Source of the DNA: Leptodontidium sp. MPI-SDFR-AT-0119
Lineage: Eukaryota; Ascomycota; Leotiomycetes; Helotiales; Leptodontidiaceae
Direction: 5' to 3'
DNA: 64,000 nt
NCBI GenBank assembly: GCA_020726505.1
Contig: JAHLEZ010000013.1
Coordinates: 1,116,001-1,180,000, forward strand
Below the pieces are notes generated by a model, which saw only the letters and a program-made list of their open reading frames with translations, was not told where the DNA came from and searched no databases. Below, in pieces: positions 23,853 through 35,337 of this stretch. How positions within the stretch are numbered: position 1 is the stretch's first letter; every line of letters begins with the position of its first letter. A program made the position numbers and the translations under genes.

Positions 23853-24568
23853 CTTCGAGAAGGGAAAGGAAAGGGTTGACGAGTATCTGTAAGAGATTGT
23901 TCGAAGCCACTTGTGAAGTTGGGAAGGTCGCAAAGTCGAGGTGGTGAGAAGGCCAGGCTCGCAACCATAGCCACAACGCTACACGAAAGCAAGAGCAGAA
24001 TATGCAAGCACGACCAGTGAACGCACGCTGCAGCTGGGCAACCAGGCTGGCGGCCAACTGGATGAGAGTGGCACTTGGCTTCCAGCAAGGCTCTCTACCT
24101 AGGTATCATAGCTGTACCTGGGTAATTCAACCTCAGAGCCCCGCCCTTCGATTCTTTAATTGCCCCAACCCGACATAGAAATTGAGGATGCCTAGGAATT
24201 ACTTCTCCGGAACCTTATTCAGTGTCAACATTTTTCCTAGAATCGAATCTCAGGCCTAGAACTGTCATTTCCACGGAAGACCTAAGAATCAGTCAGAACA
24301 AATCTAAGAACTTAAATGGCCAATATCACAGGATGCAGAACAATGTTGCAAATCGCACCAAATCCTTCCATAAAATCTGCCTATAGTACAAAGGGCCAGT
24401 GGCATCATACACAGCCCAGCCCAGAATTTGCACCAGCCAGCCGTATGAACCCTATGCAAGTATCAAAATTTTGTGATTCCCTTTTCGCTCAGAAAACCGC
24501 AAGAACCCAGAATTGCACCTCTCGTCCGCCACTTCGCACCTCGCCTTCTGCCATCACTCGTGTCGTTT
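23853..24568. other. Spacer between NLR start and SBH1 end
   Basis: 716 bp. It holds the NLR promoter (the NLR starts at 23852 on the minus strand) and the 3' UTR of SBH1. No protein-like frame or notable element. Confidence 0.6.
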
Positions 24569-25532
24569 TTAGGAGGAGAATTTCCGTGTGACCTTTGCGA
24601 TGACTGCGTGCCGTGTTAGATGTATTCTGGGGCGGAAGTGAGGAAGGAGGGAGAAACGTACTGTGCAATGCAACGACACTGAAGATGAAGACCAGAGAGA
24701 GAACGAGAACAACGACGGGATCAACCTTCAATCCTGGGGACTCATCGGTGTACAGTCCTATTTGAATGTTAGTATTTGCTGCAGCATTCCAAATTCAAGA
24801 CGATCCAGGCTATTGAAAGGCCGCGCTTCTCCCCATTCGGAGCAGTGGTCGCTCCAGAAATGTGCCAACGCGATCGGTGTAATATGATGTACAACTGGGT
24901 GCCAAGAGATGCCTCGTGCAAGAAACAGTTGCAATTCGAGCCTTCAATGCAGACGGATCGCAATGAATGGCCTCAATCTTGCACTGTGCACCCAAAGCAT
25001 CTCCGATGTAACTCCGGCTGGCACACCATTTCTTGAGACCAGTCTATCAAAATCCCCAATCCTATCAAGCACAAAACCATCCACAATCGCCATCCAAGGG
25101 CTACAAGAAAAAAAAGACCACCTACTCAACATAGTACTCGAACTCCCACCAGCACCCGCAGCCCTCGTAGAGCTCGGCCTCGCATTCGCAACCTTATCCT
25201 TCTGATCAGCGGCCGCGCGACGACGGATCGCAGTCTTTGGTCCACCGGGAGGAGTAGGGGAGGAAGGACGGCCGCTGCTCAGACCGGCGGGAGAGTTGAT
25301 GGGCGAGGAGGGGCGTGGGGAGGACTATTTCATTTCAAACAGAGTCAGTTCAGTGTAGTTGTACTTTATAAAGAGATGATTGAACATTGGTAATCGCGGC
25401 TAGATTTCTGAACTTGGAGTGGGTGAGGAAGAGAGGAGTTGAGGGTGCTGGTCAAAGGAGGTGCGCATGCGCGAGCTGTGTCTACACAATCGAGAAGCCA
25501 GCCCAGCTGGACAGGAGAGAGGATCATACCAT
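24569..25532 (-). CDS. SBH1: Sec61 beta subunit of the ER translocon (110 aa)
   Basis: Four coding exons on the minus strand: 25532-25530 (the ATG alone), 25324-25126, 24757-24662 and 24603-24569. The cytosolic N-terminus is proline/serine-rich (SSPRPSSPINSP) with a basic RRRAAADQKDK stretch. It is followed by the invariant YTDESPGLKVDPVVVLVLSL entry and a single tail-anchor helix ending ALHIIAKVTRKFSS. This matches Sbh1/Sec61-beta in length and order. It is a tail-anchored ER membrane protein that supports Sec61 co-translational translocation. The start codon is separated from codon 2 by a 205-bp intron; the second intron is also long (368 bp). Both joins keep frame, and the C-terminal splice at 24604-24661 is confirmed by the family-typical ending. 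Confidence 0.93.
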
Positions 25533-26660
25533 GATGTAGAAATCGAAGATCAATTAACGCGATTGGCGATTCGAAGGTTAAGGAGTGGATTGTGAGGTGA
25601 ACTGTGGTCGTGGTGGTTGTGAGGTTGAGGAGACAGACGGACAGTTCGAATTATTGAGATGAGGACACGAGCGACATTGAAAGGGAGGCTCGGTTGTGGT
25701 AGGGATGTGGTCGAGCTAGTGGAGTGGACCGCCGCTTAGATTGGATAGGAATCTGGGGACAACGACGAGTTGTCTTCTAAGTTGATAATGAAACTTCAGA
25801 TCGTTAGAATTAGGAAGCAAAGAAATGTTTCAGTTTAAATCAATTGAGGGTTTTGTTAATGTTATATTTCACGTTCATGCCAGTTTTTAAGTGTAATAGG
25901 AAATGTGATTTTCAACGATGCAAAGCATCTCCATATATTTATTGCCTTGCTACCTGCTTGGGACGCTCTCCTCTTCTCTCCCCTCCTTCAGCACCACCAC
26001 AAGCCTCCACTACGACGACTAGCTACATTGGTACAGGAAGGTGATTTTCTGTCTTTCTGCCTTTGTCTGTCTGTTTGTCGATATTCGCGCCCCCCTTGAC
26101 GCATGCTATGAAGTTTGAAGAGAAGATGAACAAATGAAAATAGAAAAATTCCCCCCTCTCCCCCATCCATCAACCAGCATCTGTTATTTCCAGCCCATCA
26201 AATCCTCCCAGGTATCAACTCAACTCCTCTGCTTGCTTGCTTCCCTCCAAAGATGATGACAACAATAAAAAAGAAAAAGGTTGATGTGTTGGCAGCGTAG
26301 TCTGCTGCTCTGTGATGCTTTTCTTCCCGAGGCTGGAACTCCTTTCAATCTTCCCATCCCTTTACATTTCCCATCCCGTCAGACAGTCAGAGGCAAAGGA
26401 AAGGTATCCATCCAGCTCTGCCAGAGAAATGAGCATCTGCTGTTGTTTCTTTCTTCCCGTCCATTTTTGATGACCCGCTCAATATGACCCACCCGTCCCC
26501 TGATCAAGTTAAAAGTTGGCTGCTCTGGTCTGGCCAGGAGAAGACCCATTATATAGATTAAACAGTACATTCTACAATGAAACCAAAGGTATCAACCGAA
26601 AAACGCCATCCGCTATGATAGCAAGTGTATTTGCATGCAGGTGCGCACATGAAATTTGCT
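25533..26660. other. Spacer upstream of SBH1
   Basis: 1.1 kb containing the SBH1 5' UTR/promoter and the 3' UTR of the phosphatase gene. It has pyrimidine-rich CCTTC stretches and a GTCTGTCTGTTTG simple repeat near 26067. No supported gene. Confidence 0.6.
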
Positions 26661-28635
26661 TCAAAGGGCGACATCAAGGACAAGACTGACGTCTCGGACC
26701 TGCGAGCCTGCTAGGTCTTCGAGGACGGGAATCAAATCGAGGAGTTCGTTGTCGTGAGCATCAGAAAACCAACTGCTGATAGGAACAGCATGTTGGGGGT
26801 GGAAGATATATGACGTAGGAGAGTTGTCAATGATGATCGTTTCTCGAAGATCTCGGCCAACTTGAGATAGATCTTTGACGTAGTTTCCTTGGTGATTATA
26901 ACAACTCTCGCGGAATAGACGATGATGGACAACGTGGTGGATATCTAATTGGTCCAGAAGAGGATCACCGTACTGAATTTCAGTTAGCATTTGGTTTAGA
27001 TTTGAGCATAGCATAGCATACCTTTGAAACGGAAGCTGTGAATACGACAACTTCGTAGAGTTCGCCCACTCTCTTCATGAACTGGTCAACACCTGGTCGT
27101 TTGATCACATAAACATTATGGTATTGACCCTCAATCTCGACAGGGATTGTGAAATCAGCTTGGTGGAGAATCTAAGTAGTTAGCAATTGAGCTCAGTACG
27201 TCAGGCGGGACATACCTTGAAGCTGCTGTGGACTAAAGTCTCATCAAGATCCAGTACGAGGCATTTCTTTCCTTGGAATCTTGGAGCAATTGGTGGAAGT
27301 AGCCATTGCGATTTCTGCTCTGCCGGCTCGGGAGCTGCTTTATCTTCACTTGGCCCAGGTTGTGGCTGAGGAACAGGTGGAGGTGGCGGTAGGGCTGCCT
27401 TGTTGACAGTCTCATCTTTCCGAACTGGGGGGACTGTGGTTTCTTCTTTGTCTGCTGGCACTGGTTCGGAATCGGCCATCTTGACGTCGCCCTCTGTATC
27501 TTTCTGCTCTTGAGCTTGGTTCTGGGTGGTTGAGACTTTTGACTCGGATCTGGAAGGGCCCTGGACCACGACAGCTGGGGTTGAAGTTTGGCCAGCGCTC
27601 GCTGACTCTGATTCCTTAGACAATTCAGGCAATTGCTGATCACGTGTATCACCACCCACTTGACTCAAATCGCCGTTCGCTGCTGGTGGAATACTGCCTC
27701 CCGTTTGCACGTTTCGGCCTGAATTCGAATATGTGACTGCGTTGCGATCTTTATCAAGCCCAACCTGCTGATCATCCTGGCGAAGAGCTTCCTTTTCGGT
27801 CTGGGGTTTGGTGGGAGTGCTGTTTGTTTGTACCGTCGTTCCTTGTTCGGGTCGGCTGGCTGTAGCAGGTCGTCCCGATGGAACCTTTGTAACCTTGTTT
27901 GCAGGTACAGCTGCGTCGTTTGGGTCTACCGGATTGGCGCTATCCGGAACTCCACAGCAGAGAAATGAAAAGAGCCCCTTCTTTTTTGGTTGTCGGGAAA
28001 CTGCCGGGTTTGAAGCTGTGTTGTTTGGGGTCCCTGTTGGGCCTGACGATGTTCCTTGTTGTGTTATCGACATTTTGCTGCTTGTAGCACTCCCATTCCG
28101 CCTCCTCCCCAAAATGCTCCCCTTCGACTCCTTCGATCTTCCCCCTATACTATCTGCAGGATCGCTCACAGTAGCTCCACTCAGCCCAGTAGTTGTTGGT
28201 GATGGTTGTATCTTGTGCGAAGAGGATCTGGATGGAACTGGAAGAAGACCGCGGTTTTTCTTTGGGACTTCCGGAGCCTCATCCGCTACTCTCAAGGAAT
28301 CTCTCTCGTGTTGTGATCCCGATAAGGCAGTGCTTTCGGAATCCTCAGTTGTAGCGGTATTCTGCGTTGAAGTAGCCTGGGTAGAAGAGCTGGGTGGGTG
28401 TGGAGTGTTGGTGACTGTGGTTGACACATGGTTAGCTTGCTTGAGTCTCATTCATTTCCCAGGCCGGAAAACAGCTGGCGCATTCGCTCTGAATCATAGC
28501 GAAACCAATCTGACGGGGGATGGAACACATACAGCTTGACGTATCCAGCGCTGGTGGTTTCGATGCCTTTCCACCTTCAGTTGAAGTTGAGCGGCTAAGA
28601 TCTTGCTCCGTCGGCTGTACTATCTCGTTACTCAT
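26661..28635 (-). CDS. FCP1/NIF-type phosphatase, PSR1-like (587 aa)
   Basis: Four exons: 28635-28533, 28414-27216, 27171-27022 and 26972-26661. The C-terminal ~170 residues form the HAD-superfamily FCP1 domain with the DLDET catalytic motif (D423, D425), [18 protein letters not shown], and the closing [10 protein letters not shown] and IDNSPTSY motifs. The ~400-residue N-terminal part is disordered, Ser/Thr/Pro-rich. It carries [12 protein letters not shown] with vicinal cysteines at 187-188, comparable to the acylated cysteine motif that anchors yeast Psr1/Psr2 at the plasma membrane. Psr1-type phosphatases act with Whi2 in stress response and sodium tolerance; that role is inferred from domain order. 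The first intron is 118 bp. Confidence 0.9.
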
Positions 28636-31215
28636 CGAGGGCAATTCGAGACCGAGGGAGGCCTGTTATAAAGATACAAGCCGCGATGAATTCTATCTCG
28701 TCCAAATGGAATATCTCTGCACGCGTCGGAGAATGGTTGGAAATAGAATGATGACAGCCCCTAATACGACTTCAACAAGGTCGAGAACTCGTCGCGCCTC
28801 CGGGAACGCGATTGAAGGAGCGGCGAAAGCTGGCGCAACAAGATGCGACAATTGAGGCAGAGAGCGGATGAAAGCTTCGAAGCTTGAAGAGGCCTCTATG
28901 AGCTCTCGAGAGATGATCAGGGGAGGTTCAAAGGGAGGCTGAGGGACAAGAGGCAGTCAATCGAGCCAATTTCGCTAAATGCTCTGATTGGCTGCTTGGG
29001 GTGACTAAGGCTATTGGCCTAGGGAAGTGAGGTAGGTGGGAGAAATTGCCTCGAGACTTGTCGCGTTGGGGAAAATACAATTCAATAATACAAATCAACA
29101 ATGAAGATGAAGCTGGAGGGAGCTGTAGATGGGGGAAAGGACGAGTAGTATTTGATTGAGGGGGTGTCGTGGACACAGGGAGCAGAACGAGCGAGCAGGT
29201 TTGCCTAGGCCAGCCAGCTCTGGCGTGGTATTGGTCTTAGGAGAGCAAGTAGCGTCCAGTGCCTCGCCCTCCCTCACAGGAGCTCTCTCTGCGGAAACTT
29301 CATCATGCATCCAATCCAACAGCTGTCGAGCATAGTCTATCTGCAGTCTGCACATCCATGAACGGCCTCCCTCTCTCCTTTTGATGGCGGCGTCCAGGCA
29401 AAGTCTTTCTTTCTGAACGTTTGTCCGTCTTGTCTTGTCCTTTCTTCTGTTCCACGCTCCTCCACGCGCATTGTGCACGCCTGTCTCCCGGGGCTTTGAA
29501 CCTGCATCCCCCAAATTGGGCGTGGGCGTCCATTCAGAGCATGCCGTCGGTCAGCCACTCCGTCCAGGACTGAATCGGGGGCGAATAAGATTAGGCGCCC
29601 TGGATGTTGCCCCCGGATTCATCCTATCAAAAGCACTTTATCCCAGATGTGAACCCGACTGGACTCGACAACTGACTCGGCAGGCGGGGATGCACATGGA
29701 TGAATGGAGACATTGATGTTGATGGGTTGAAGCAGATATTGTCACATTCACCGCATCTGGATCTTACGTCTAATCACAGCTGTTGTGATATTATCAAAGG
29801 TTTTCGCTGTTAGCGACAGCTATTTACTTTCTAATGATTGAGTTCGGCTAATCAAGCTGGATAGCGACAGCCAAGAATAGCCCCAAGAGGAAAAGCATGT
29901 TCGTTCGTGGACATCTGTCGAGTATCAAAAATACGCTGCATGCATATTAATAGACCTTCTAGTCAGCAAGACCTAGCAGAACGCGGACCCTTACAGACCC
30001 CCTTATCCTCCAAGGAAACTCTACTCTGTACCTGCTTTTGATGTCCAGAGAATCCCATCTTTTGACGTTGCTGCATCTTGAGGTCCAAACTCACAAATCC
30101 ACCTCGGCGGCTACAGAACAGCCACTCGGCAGCCAGCCTTTCACAGGAACCTCATTCTTGAGCCAGGATCAAGCTGGAACAATGCAAAGTCCACAAAGAG
30201 ACAACGCCCTTCTTTACCTGTCACATTTGAATATGCGCTTCGAGTGTTGGAAGGGAGAATAATCGAGGGGTCCAACTTGTGAATCAGGGTGGGGGTTGGC
30301 GTTTCGAGAGTCGAAATCGAGGGAGAACTGTATCAGATCCACCCTGGTTGCGCGCGTATCGAGATCCAAAGAGAAATGGATTGCCGACGGCTTGAACTCC
30401 CAGTCGACAAGAAAAGGGGTTGCATAATGGGCCCGCGTCGGTTCGCTGCCGGTACAGTAGACTTCTAGAAAGTTAACTGATGAGGAATATTCAGCTTGTA
30501 GGGCTGGAAAGGTTGGGCGGGCCTGTGGTTGACCTGTTTCGGGAAGGGGATAGTACAAGTGATAGAAAGGTAAATGACCTTGCAGGCTTGAACTGACTTC
30601 CAGAAGCATCACTTATCATCTTGATCACAATACTTTGATTACACCCGCAACCAAGATCGATCTTTACATCTTCAACCCGGATTAACCACCATCGACATGG
30701 CCCACCATGCCATGCCATGCCATGCCCATAGCTCAATTTGGGTGTCGGGCCGTACCTTGCACTTGCACTTGCACTTGCACCTGCACGAGCAGCTGGAGCT
30801 GGAGCTGGAGCTCAGACTTCCATCTCCTCGCGCGCACTTGTGGGGTAGCAGACAGACCCCGTGACACCACACCGTAACAAAATATTCGTCCACGTGCCCT
30901 GAGCCAAGATACAGCCCCTGCATGCCTCGGCCATTGAACAATCCGCTTTTCCCCAGATTCACATGCGACAACTTGGTGGAGGCTCAAGATGAATGTGACA
31001 GCCAGCCAACCCAAGCCATCGTGAAGTTTCTGACGTTCCATGATTCATGCCACACTAAGATTCGACGACATGATAACCTGGGCTTGAGGAAAGCCAGAGA
31101 GAAAGCAGTGAACTTCAGTGGCAACTTCGGAGGATACAAGTCAACAGGGCAGTGAAGGGATGATCATGACGATGTAGAAGAACAGACGATCCCAGCAAAC
31201 CGCGAAGTAAACACC
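28636..31215. other. 2.6 kb divergent spacer between phosphatase and ABC transporter
   Basis: Both flanking genes start outward, so two promoters lie here. No protein-like frame is supported. The only distinct structures are tandem simple repeats at 30705-30812. Confidence 0.6.
30705..30812. repeat. Adjacent short tandem repeats (CCATG, CTTGCA, GAGCTG)
   Basis: CCATG units at 30705-30725, CTTGCA units at 30756-30786 (the last degenerate), then GAGCTG units at 30787-30812. Three different repeat types lie within ~110 bp, about 400-500 bp upstream of the ABC transporter start. Confidence 0.85.
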
Positions 31216-33762
31216 ATGGCTTCGCAATCAACATTGCGGTACTCGGCAGATCCGATCGCCAATCTCTACCACCAGTACTCGAACCTCCTCCGGCAGCGAC
31301 TGAAAGGCACATCAAAGACCACAAGACTTCTCGGAGCCCTCGCCCTCACACTCTCCATAATCGCCAGCGGCGAAGGAACAAGACGATGGTGGAAGTCGCG
31401 GAAAGCAGAGAAGGAGCAGGGACGTCGACTGCTAAGGAGGAATTCCGGATTGAAGAATAAGGATGGCTCGCGAGTGATCTTCGTCCCGTACAAGGACTCA
31501 ACCTCGAAAGTTACCATACATCCGACCAAAGCCTTAACTTTTGATGCGCATCGAAGACTGTTTTTGAATCCGCCGAGAGCGTCTGGACTTTCTGATGGGA
31601 ATACACCGCAGATTCCGCCGCCGCAGACAAAGCCAGGGCTCAATCTGGCATTCTTGCATCAGTTTCTTAGTCTTTTGAGTATCATGATCCCTAGATGGAC
31701 AAGTAAAGAGACAGGGCTACTGTTGAGTCATGGAGTGTTTCTCATGCTACGAACATATCTGTCGTTAGTGGTGGCTAGACTAGATGGAGAGATTGTGAGA
31801 GACCTGGTTGCAGGAAATGGAAGGTCGTTTATCTGGGGAATTATCAAAGTGAGCGTCTCCATTCAACATCCAATAGATCACATATTCTGTGTACACGTCT
31901 AACCCAATACAGTGGTGTGGAATTGGGAGTTTCGCCTCCTACACAAACGCCATGATCAAATTCCTACAATCAAAAGTTTCGATTGCCTTCCGAACACGGC
32001 TGACAAGATACATCCACGACCTGTACCTCAATGATAATCTCAATTATTACAAGCTGTCGAATTTGGACGGCGGAATTGGGCAAGGAGCAGACCAATTTAT
32101 CACACAAGACCTTACACACTTTTGTGCTGCGGCAGCGAGTCTCTATTCATCGCTAGGGAAGCCATTTGTAGATCTTTTGGTCTTCAATTACCAATTATAC
32201 CGGTCACTTGGACCATTGGCTTTGACTGGGCTACTGAGTAACTACTTTCTCACAGCTACCATCCTTCGGAGACTATCCCCGCCATTCGGAAAGCTAAAAG
32301 CGGTTGAGGGTCGCAAAGAGGGTGACTTCAGAGGCCTCCATGCACGGCTCATCGCGAACGCTGAAGAGGTTGCATTCTATGGAGGCGCGAGTATGGAGAA
32401 GAACTTCCTCGACAAGGAATTCAAAAGTCTGAAGAAGTGGATGGAAGGCATCTACACTCTGAAGATTCGCTACAACATTCTTGAAGACTTTGTTCTCAAG
32501 TATAGTTGGAGTGCGTATGGTTATCTCTTGAGCTCTCTACCCGTCTTCTTGCCAGCGTGGGGTGGTCTTGGAGGAATCCAAGAGTTGGCAGATGCTTCCG
32601 TGAGCGGCGGCCGTGAGAGAGGTCGAATGAAGGAGTTCATTACCAACAAGCGTCTCATGCTGTCACTAGCTGATGCTGGTGGACGAATGATGTATTCCAT
32701 CAAAGACCTATCTGAACTAGCGGGATACACCAGTCGAGTTTACACCTTGATCTCGACGCTTCATCGTGTGCATGCGAATGCATACTTCCCACAGCGGGGT
32801 ACACACCCAGAGCTGTACTCATTATCTGATGTACAGGGTACTACCCAGAAGGGCTTTGATGGTGTTCGTCTTGAGAACGTGCCAGTTGTTGCTCCTTCTG
32901 TCTTCCCTCATGGAGGCGAAGAGCTGGTTGACTCCCTTTCCATCATCGTGCATTCCGGGGAGCATCTCCTGGTAAGTTCATTACTCGACACAAATTATCG
33001 TTTTGCTAACAATGCTACCAGATATCTGGTCCTAATGGCGTCGGCAAGAGTGCAGTTGCACGCATCGTAGCTGGGCTCTGGCCAGTCTACCGGGGCCTCG
33101 TTTCTAGGCCTCGTAGTGTAGGAACGGACGGCATCATGTTCCTCCCCCAACGACCATATCTCAGTGTAGGAACTCTCCGCGACCAGGTGATCTACCCCGA
33201 TGGCGAAATCGAAATGCGTGATCGCGGGCGCCGAGACATCGAACTCAAGCGAATCCTAGAAGAAGCTCGCCTGGGCTACCTGCCCGACAGAGAAGGAGGC
33301 TGGGACACTCGAAAGGAATGGAAAGACGTCCTGAGTGGCGGCGAGAAGCAAAGAATGGCAATCGCCAGACTACTGTATCACGAACCTCGCTACGCATTCA
33401 TCGACGAAGGAACATCCGCTGTTTCCTCCGACGTCGAAGGCCTGCTCTACGAACGATGCAAGGAGAAAGGCATCACGTTAATCACGATCAGCACACGAGC
33501 CAGTCTCAAGAAATACCACACCTTCAACCTCACTCTGGGTCTAGGCGACGACGGAAGCGAATGGGATTGGGAGCGTATCGGCACCGAGAAAGAAAAGATG
33601 GGCGTCGAGCGCGAACTCCACGAGCTCCGCGAACGGCTCGCCAAAGTCAAAGAGTGGGAAGACAGGAAAGTCGAGATCGAGAAAGAGCTAGCGAAGGTCT
33701 GGGTCCAGGGTGGCGAAGAGCTGGAAAGTCCGCAGTATGTCGAGAAGAGCAGCGCCGAGTAA
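31216..33762 (+). CDS. PXA1: Peroxisomal fatty-acyl ABC half-transporter, ALDP/PXA1 type (810 aa)
   Basis: Three exons: 31216-31848, 31913-32971 and 33022-33762, all phase 0. Subfamily D half-transporters import long-chain acyl-CoA into peroxisomes as heterodimers (Pxa1-Pxa2) for beta-oxidation. The N-terminal half is the ALDP-type membrane domain, recognisable by RYIHDLYLNDNLNYYKLSNLDG, the DQFITQDLTHFC segment, and NAEEVAFYGG, the EAA-like loop diagnostic of the subfamily. The nucleotide-binding domain has Walker A GPNGVGKS (567-574), Q-loop LPQRP (Q607), signature LSGGEKQ (668-674) and Walker B FIDEGTS (D692, E693). The H-loop histidine is replaced: ISTRAS has T722 where relatives have ITHRPS. 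A charged coiled coil (~750-795) follows. Assignment to Pxa1 rather than Pxa2 is uncertain. Confidence 0.9.
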
Positions 33763-34553
33763 ATACATACATTCCAAATCCTGCATCATACCTACTAATC
33801 AACCTCTTCATTTCCCGAACCTCGTGGCAAGTAAGTCGCATCTTCCTCTCACACATCCCATCGATCAATTACCTAGGCAAAGGTATACAAACCCCTCTCT
33901 ATCCGCAGCGAATAAGGGTCGCTTGCAGTTAAGCATAAACTCCCTACCCACTTTGGAAGAAACGTGTCTGGCCGCGTGCGGGTTCCAGGTTGTTTGGAAC
34001 ACATTCCATCCCACTATACATCAAGAAGCGATTCTCCCGTCTTCGTCTTCGTTTGGGAGATTTCCAAACCGTCCATTATATCTCCCGACGAATCAGCGCA
34101 GACCTGTTACGCAGCCGTACCTGATTCTCCCGTTCAGCCAGTTTATTTTTGGGGAGTGCAGATGGAAGGCGAGATTGTCTGTATATGAGATTGCCGTGTG
34201 GTGTTTGGTTGAGTATTCCTACTAGTAAGTACTCTACCTATCGACGGGTTGAGTAGAATGAGGAGAGTGAGGGAGGAGATGAACTGCCGATGGTACTGAG
34301 ATTGAGGAGATTGAGGAGATTGAGGATGGGGATTTATACCATCTATCTATTCATCTGTCTATCTCTGGGTCTGGGGAGGAAGAAAAGAGGTATAAAATCC
34401 CTCCTTGAAGACACCACTTCCCTCCCCGATCCCAAAATACTTCTTTCTTCCCTTACCTGAAAGCTTCTTTCCATCTCCCCTTCCTCATACCCATCTCATA
34501 TCTCATATCTCTTCCTCTCCCTCTTCCCATTCAATCAAACCCAACCCCCAAAA
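33763..34553. other. Spacer with downstream promoter
   Basis: Contains the ABC transporter 3' UTR and the promoter of the next gene, with a TATA box at 34391 and a CT-rich leader (34420-34550) typical of highly expressed fungal genes. An ATTGAGGAG short repeat occurs near 34300-34325. Confidence 0.6.
34391..34397 (+). promoter_or_regulatory. TATA box of the DOMON gene
   Basis: TATAAAA lies 157 bp upstream of the ATG at 34554 and is followed by a pyrimidine-rich leader, the classic fungal core-promoter arrangement. Confidence 0.6.
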
Positions 34554-35337
34554 ATGAAGATCCCCCTCTCCCTCCTCCTAACAACAACCCTCTCTCTCCT
34601 CGCATCCGCAATACCCTACACCGACTCCAAAACCGGCATCTCCTACTCGGCCTTCTTCGACACCACAGGCTACAGCTTCGGCCTCGCTCTCCCCGTCAAC
34701 ACAAGCGGTGATTTCATCGGCCTCGTCACTGGAAAAGGGAGTGGATGGTCTGGAATCTCTCTCGGCGGACCCATGACGAATAAGTTGCTTATTGCGGCGT
34801 GGGCGAATGGGAAGACACCTATCGCGAGTTTTAGGAAGACGGCGTAAGTGTTTTGAGAGGATTCTTGTTTCCTAGTTTAGTCCTTTACGTATCTTTGGAG
34901 TATGGTGAGAGAGAAGAGTGATAAAAGACGAGAGGAAGATACAAAAGATGTGAAAGAAAGAAGGGGACATGAGAGAAAGTAAACAAATTAAGAGGATCAA
35001 AACTAACACCCTCCCTCCCGAAAACAGCCGTCCAGGTTCACCCCCCGAAGTCACCGGCACATTCAGCCTCATCCCCATCGCCAACGGGACCTACACCAAC
35101 ACCACGCACTGGTCCCTCACCTTCCTCTGCAAATCCTGCATCCTGACTGACGGCACGACGTTCGCGCGCGCCGCCGCGACAGATATGCTCGGCTGGGCGT
35201 ACAATTCTGCTGCTCCTGCTACGCCGGCGAGTAAGAGTACTACTTTCACGAAACATATTGCGCAGGGCCAGTATGCGGTTAATCTTACGGCGGCGAGGAG
35301 TCCTTTGTTTGAGACTTGGGCGGGGTGGGCGAAGTAG
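34554..35337 (+). CDS. Secreted DOMON / CDH-type cytochrome domain protein (199 aa)
   Basis: Two exons, 34554-34843 and 35028-35337, with a 184-bp intron. A signal peptide (residues 1-~19, ending LLASA) is followed by a single domain resembling the heme-b cytochrome of cellobiose dehydrogenase (PF16010). The YSFGLALP and GWSGISLGGPMTNKLL motifs are typical. M74 and H173 occupy the positions of the Met/His heme ligands, about 100 residues apart as in CDH. C131 and C134 probably form a disulfide. There is no flavin domain, carbohydrate-binding module or GPI signal, so this is a stand-alone secreted electron-transfer cytochrome, perhaps a donor to lytic polysaccharide monooxygenases (inference). 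Confidence 0.85.

Noticed and set aside
31266..31643. 125-residue minus-strand frame opposite the ABC transporter
   Set aside because: Antisense shadow of a clearly conserved coding exon.
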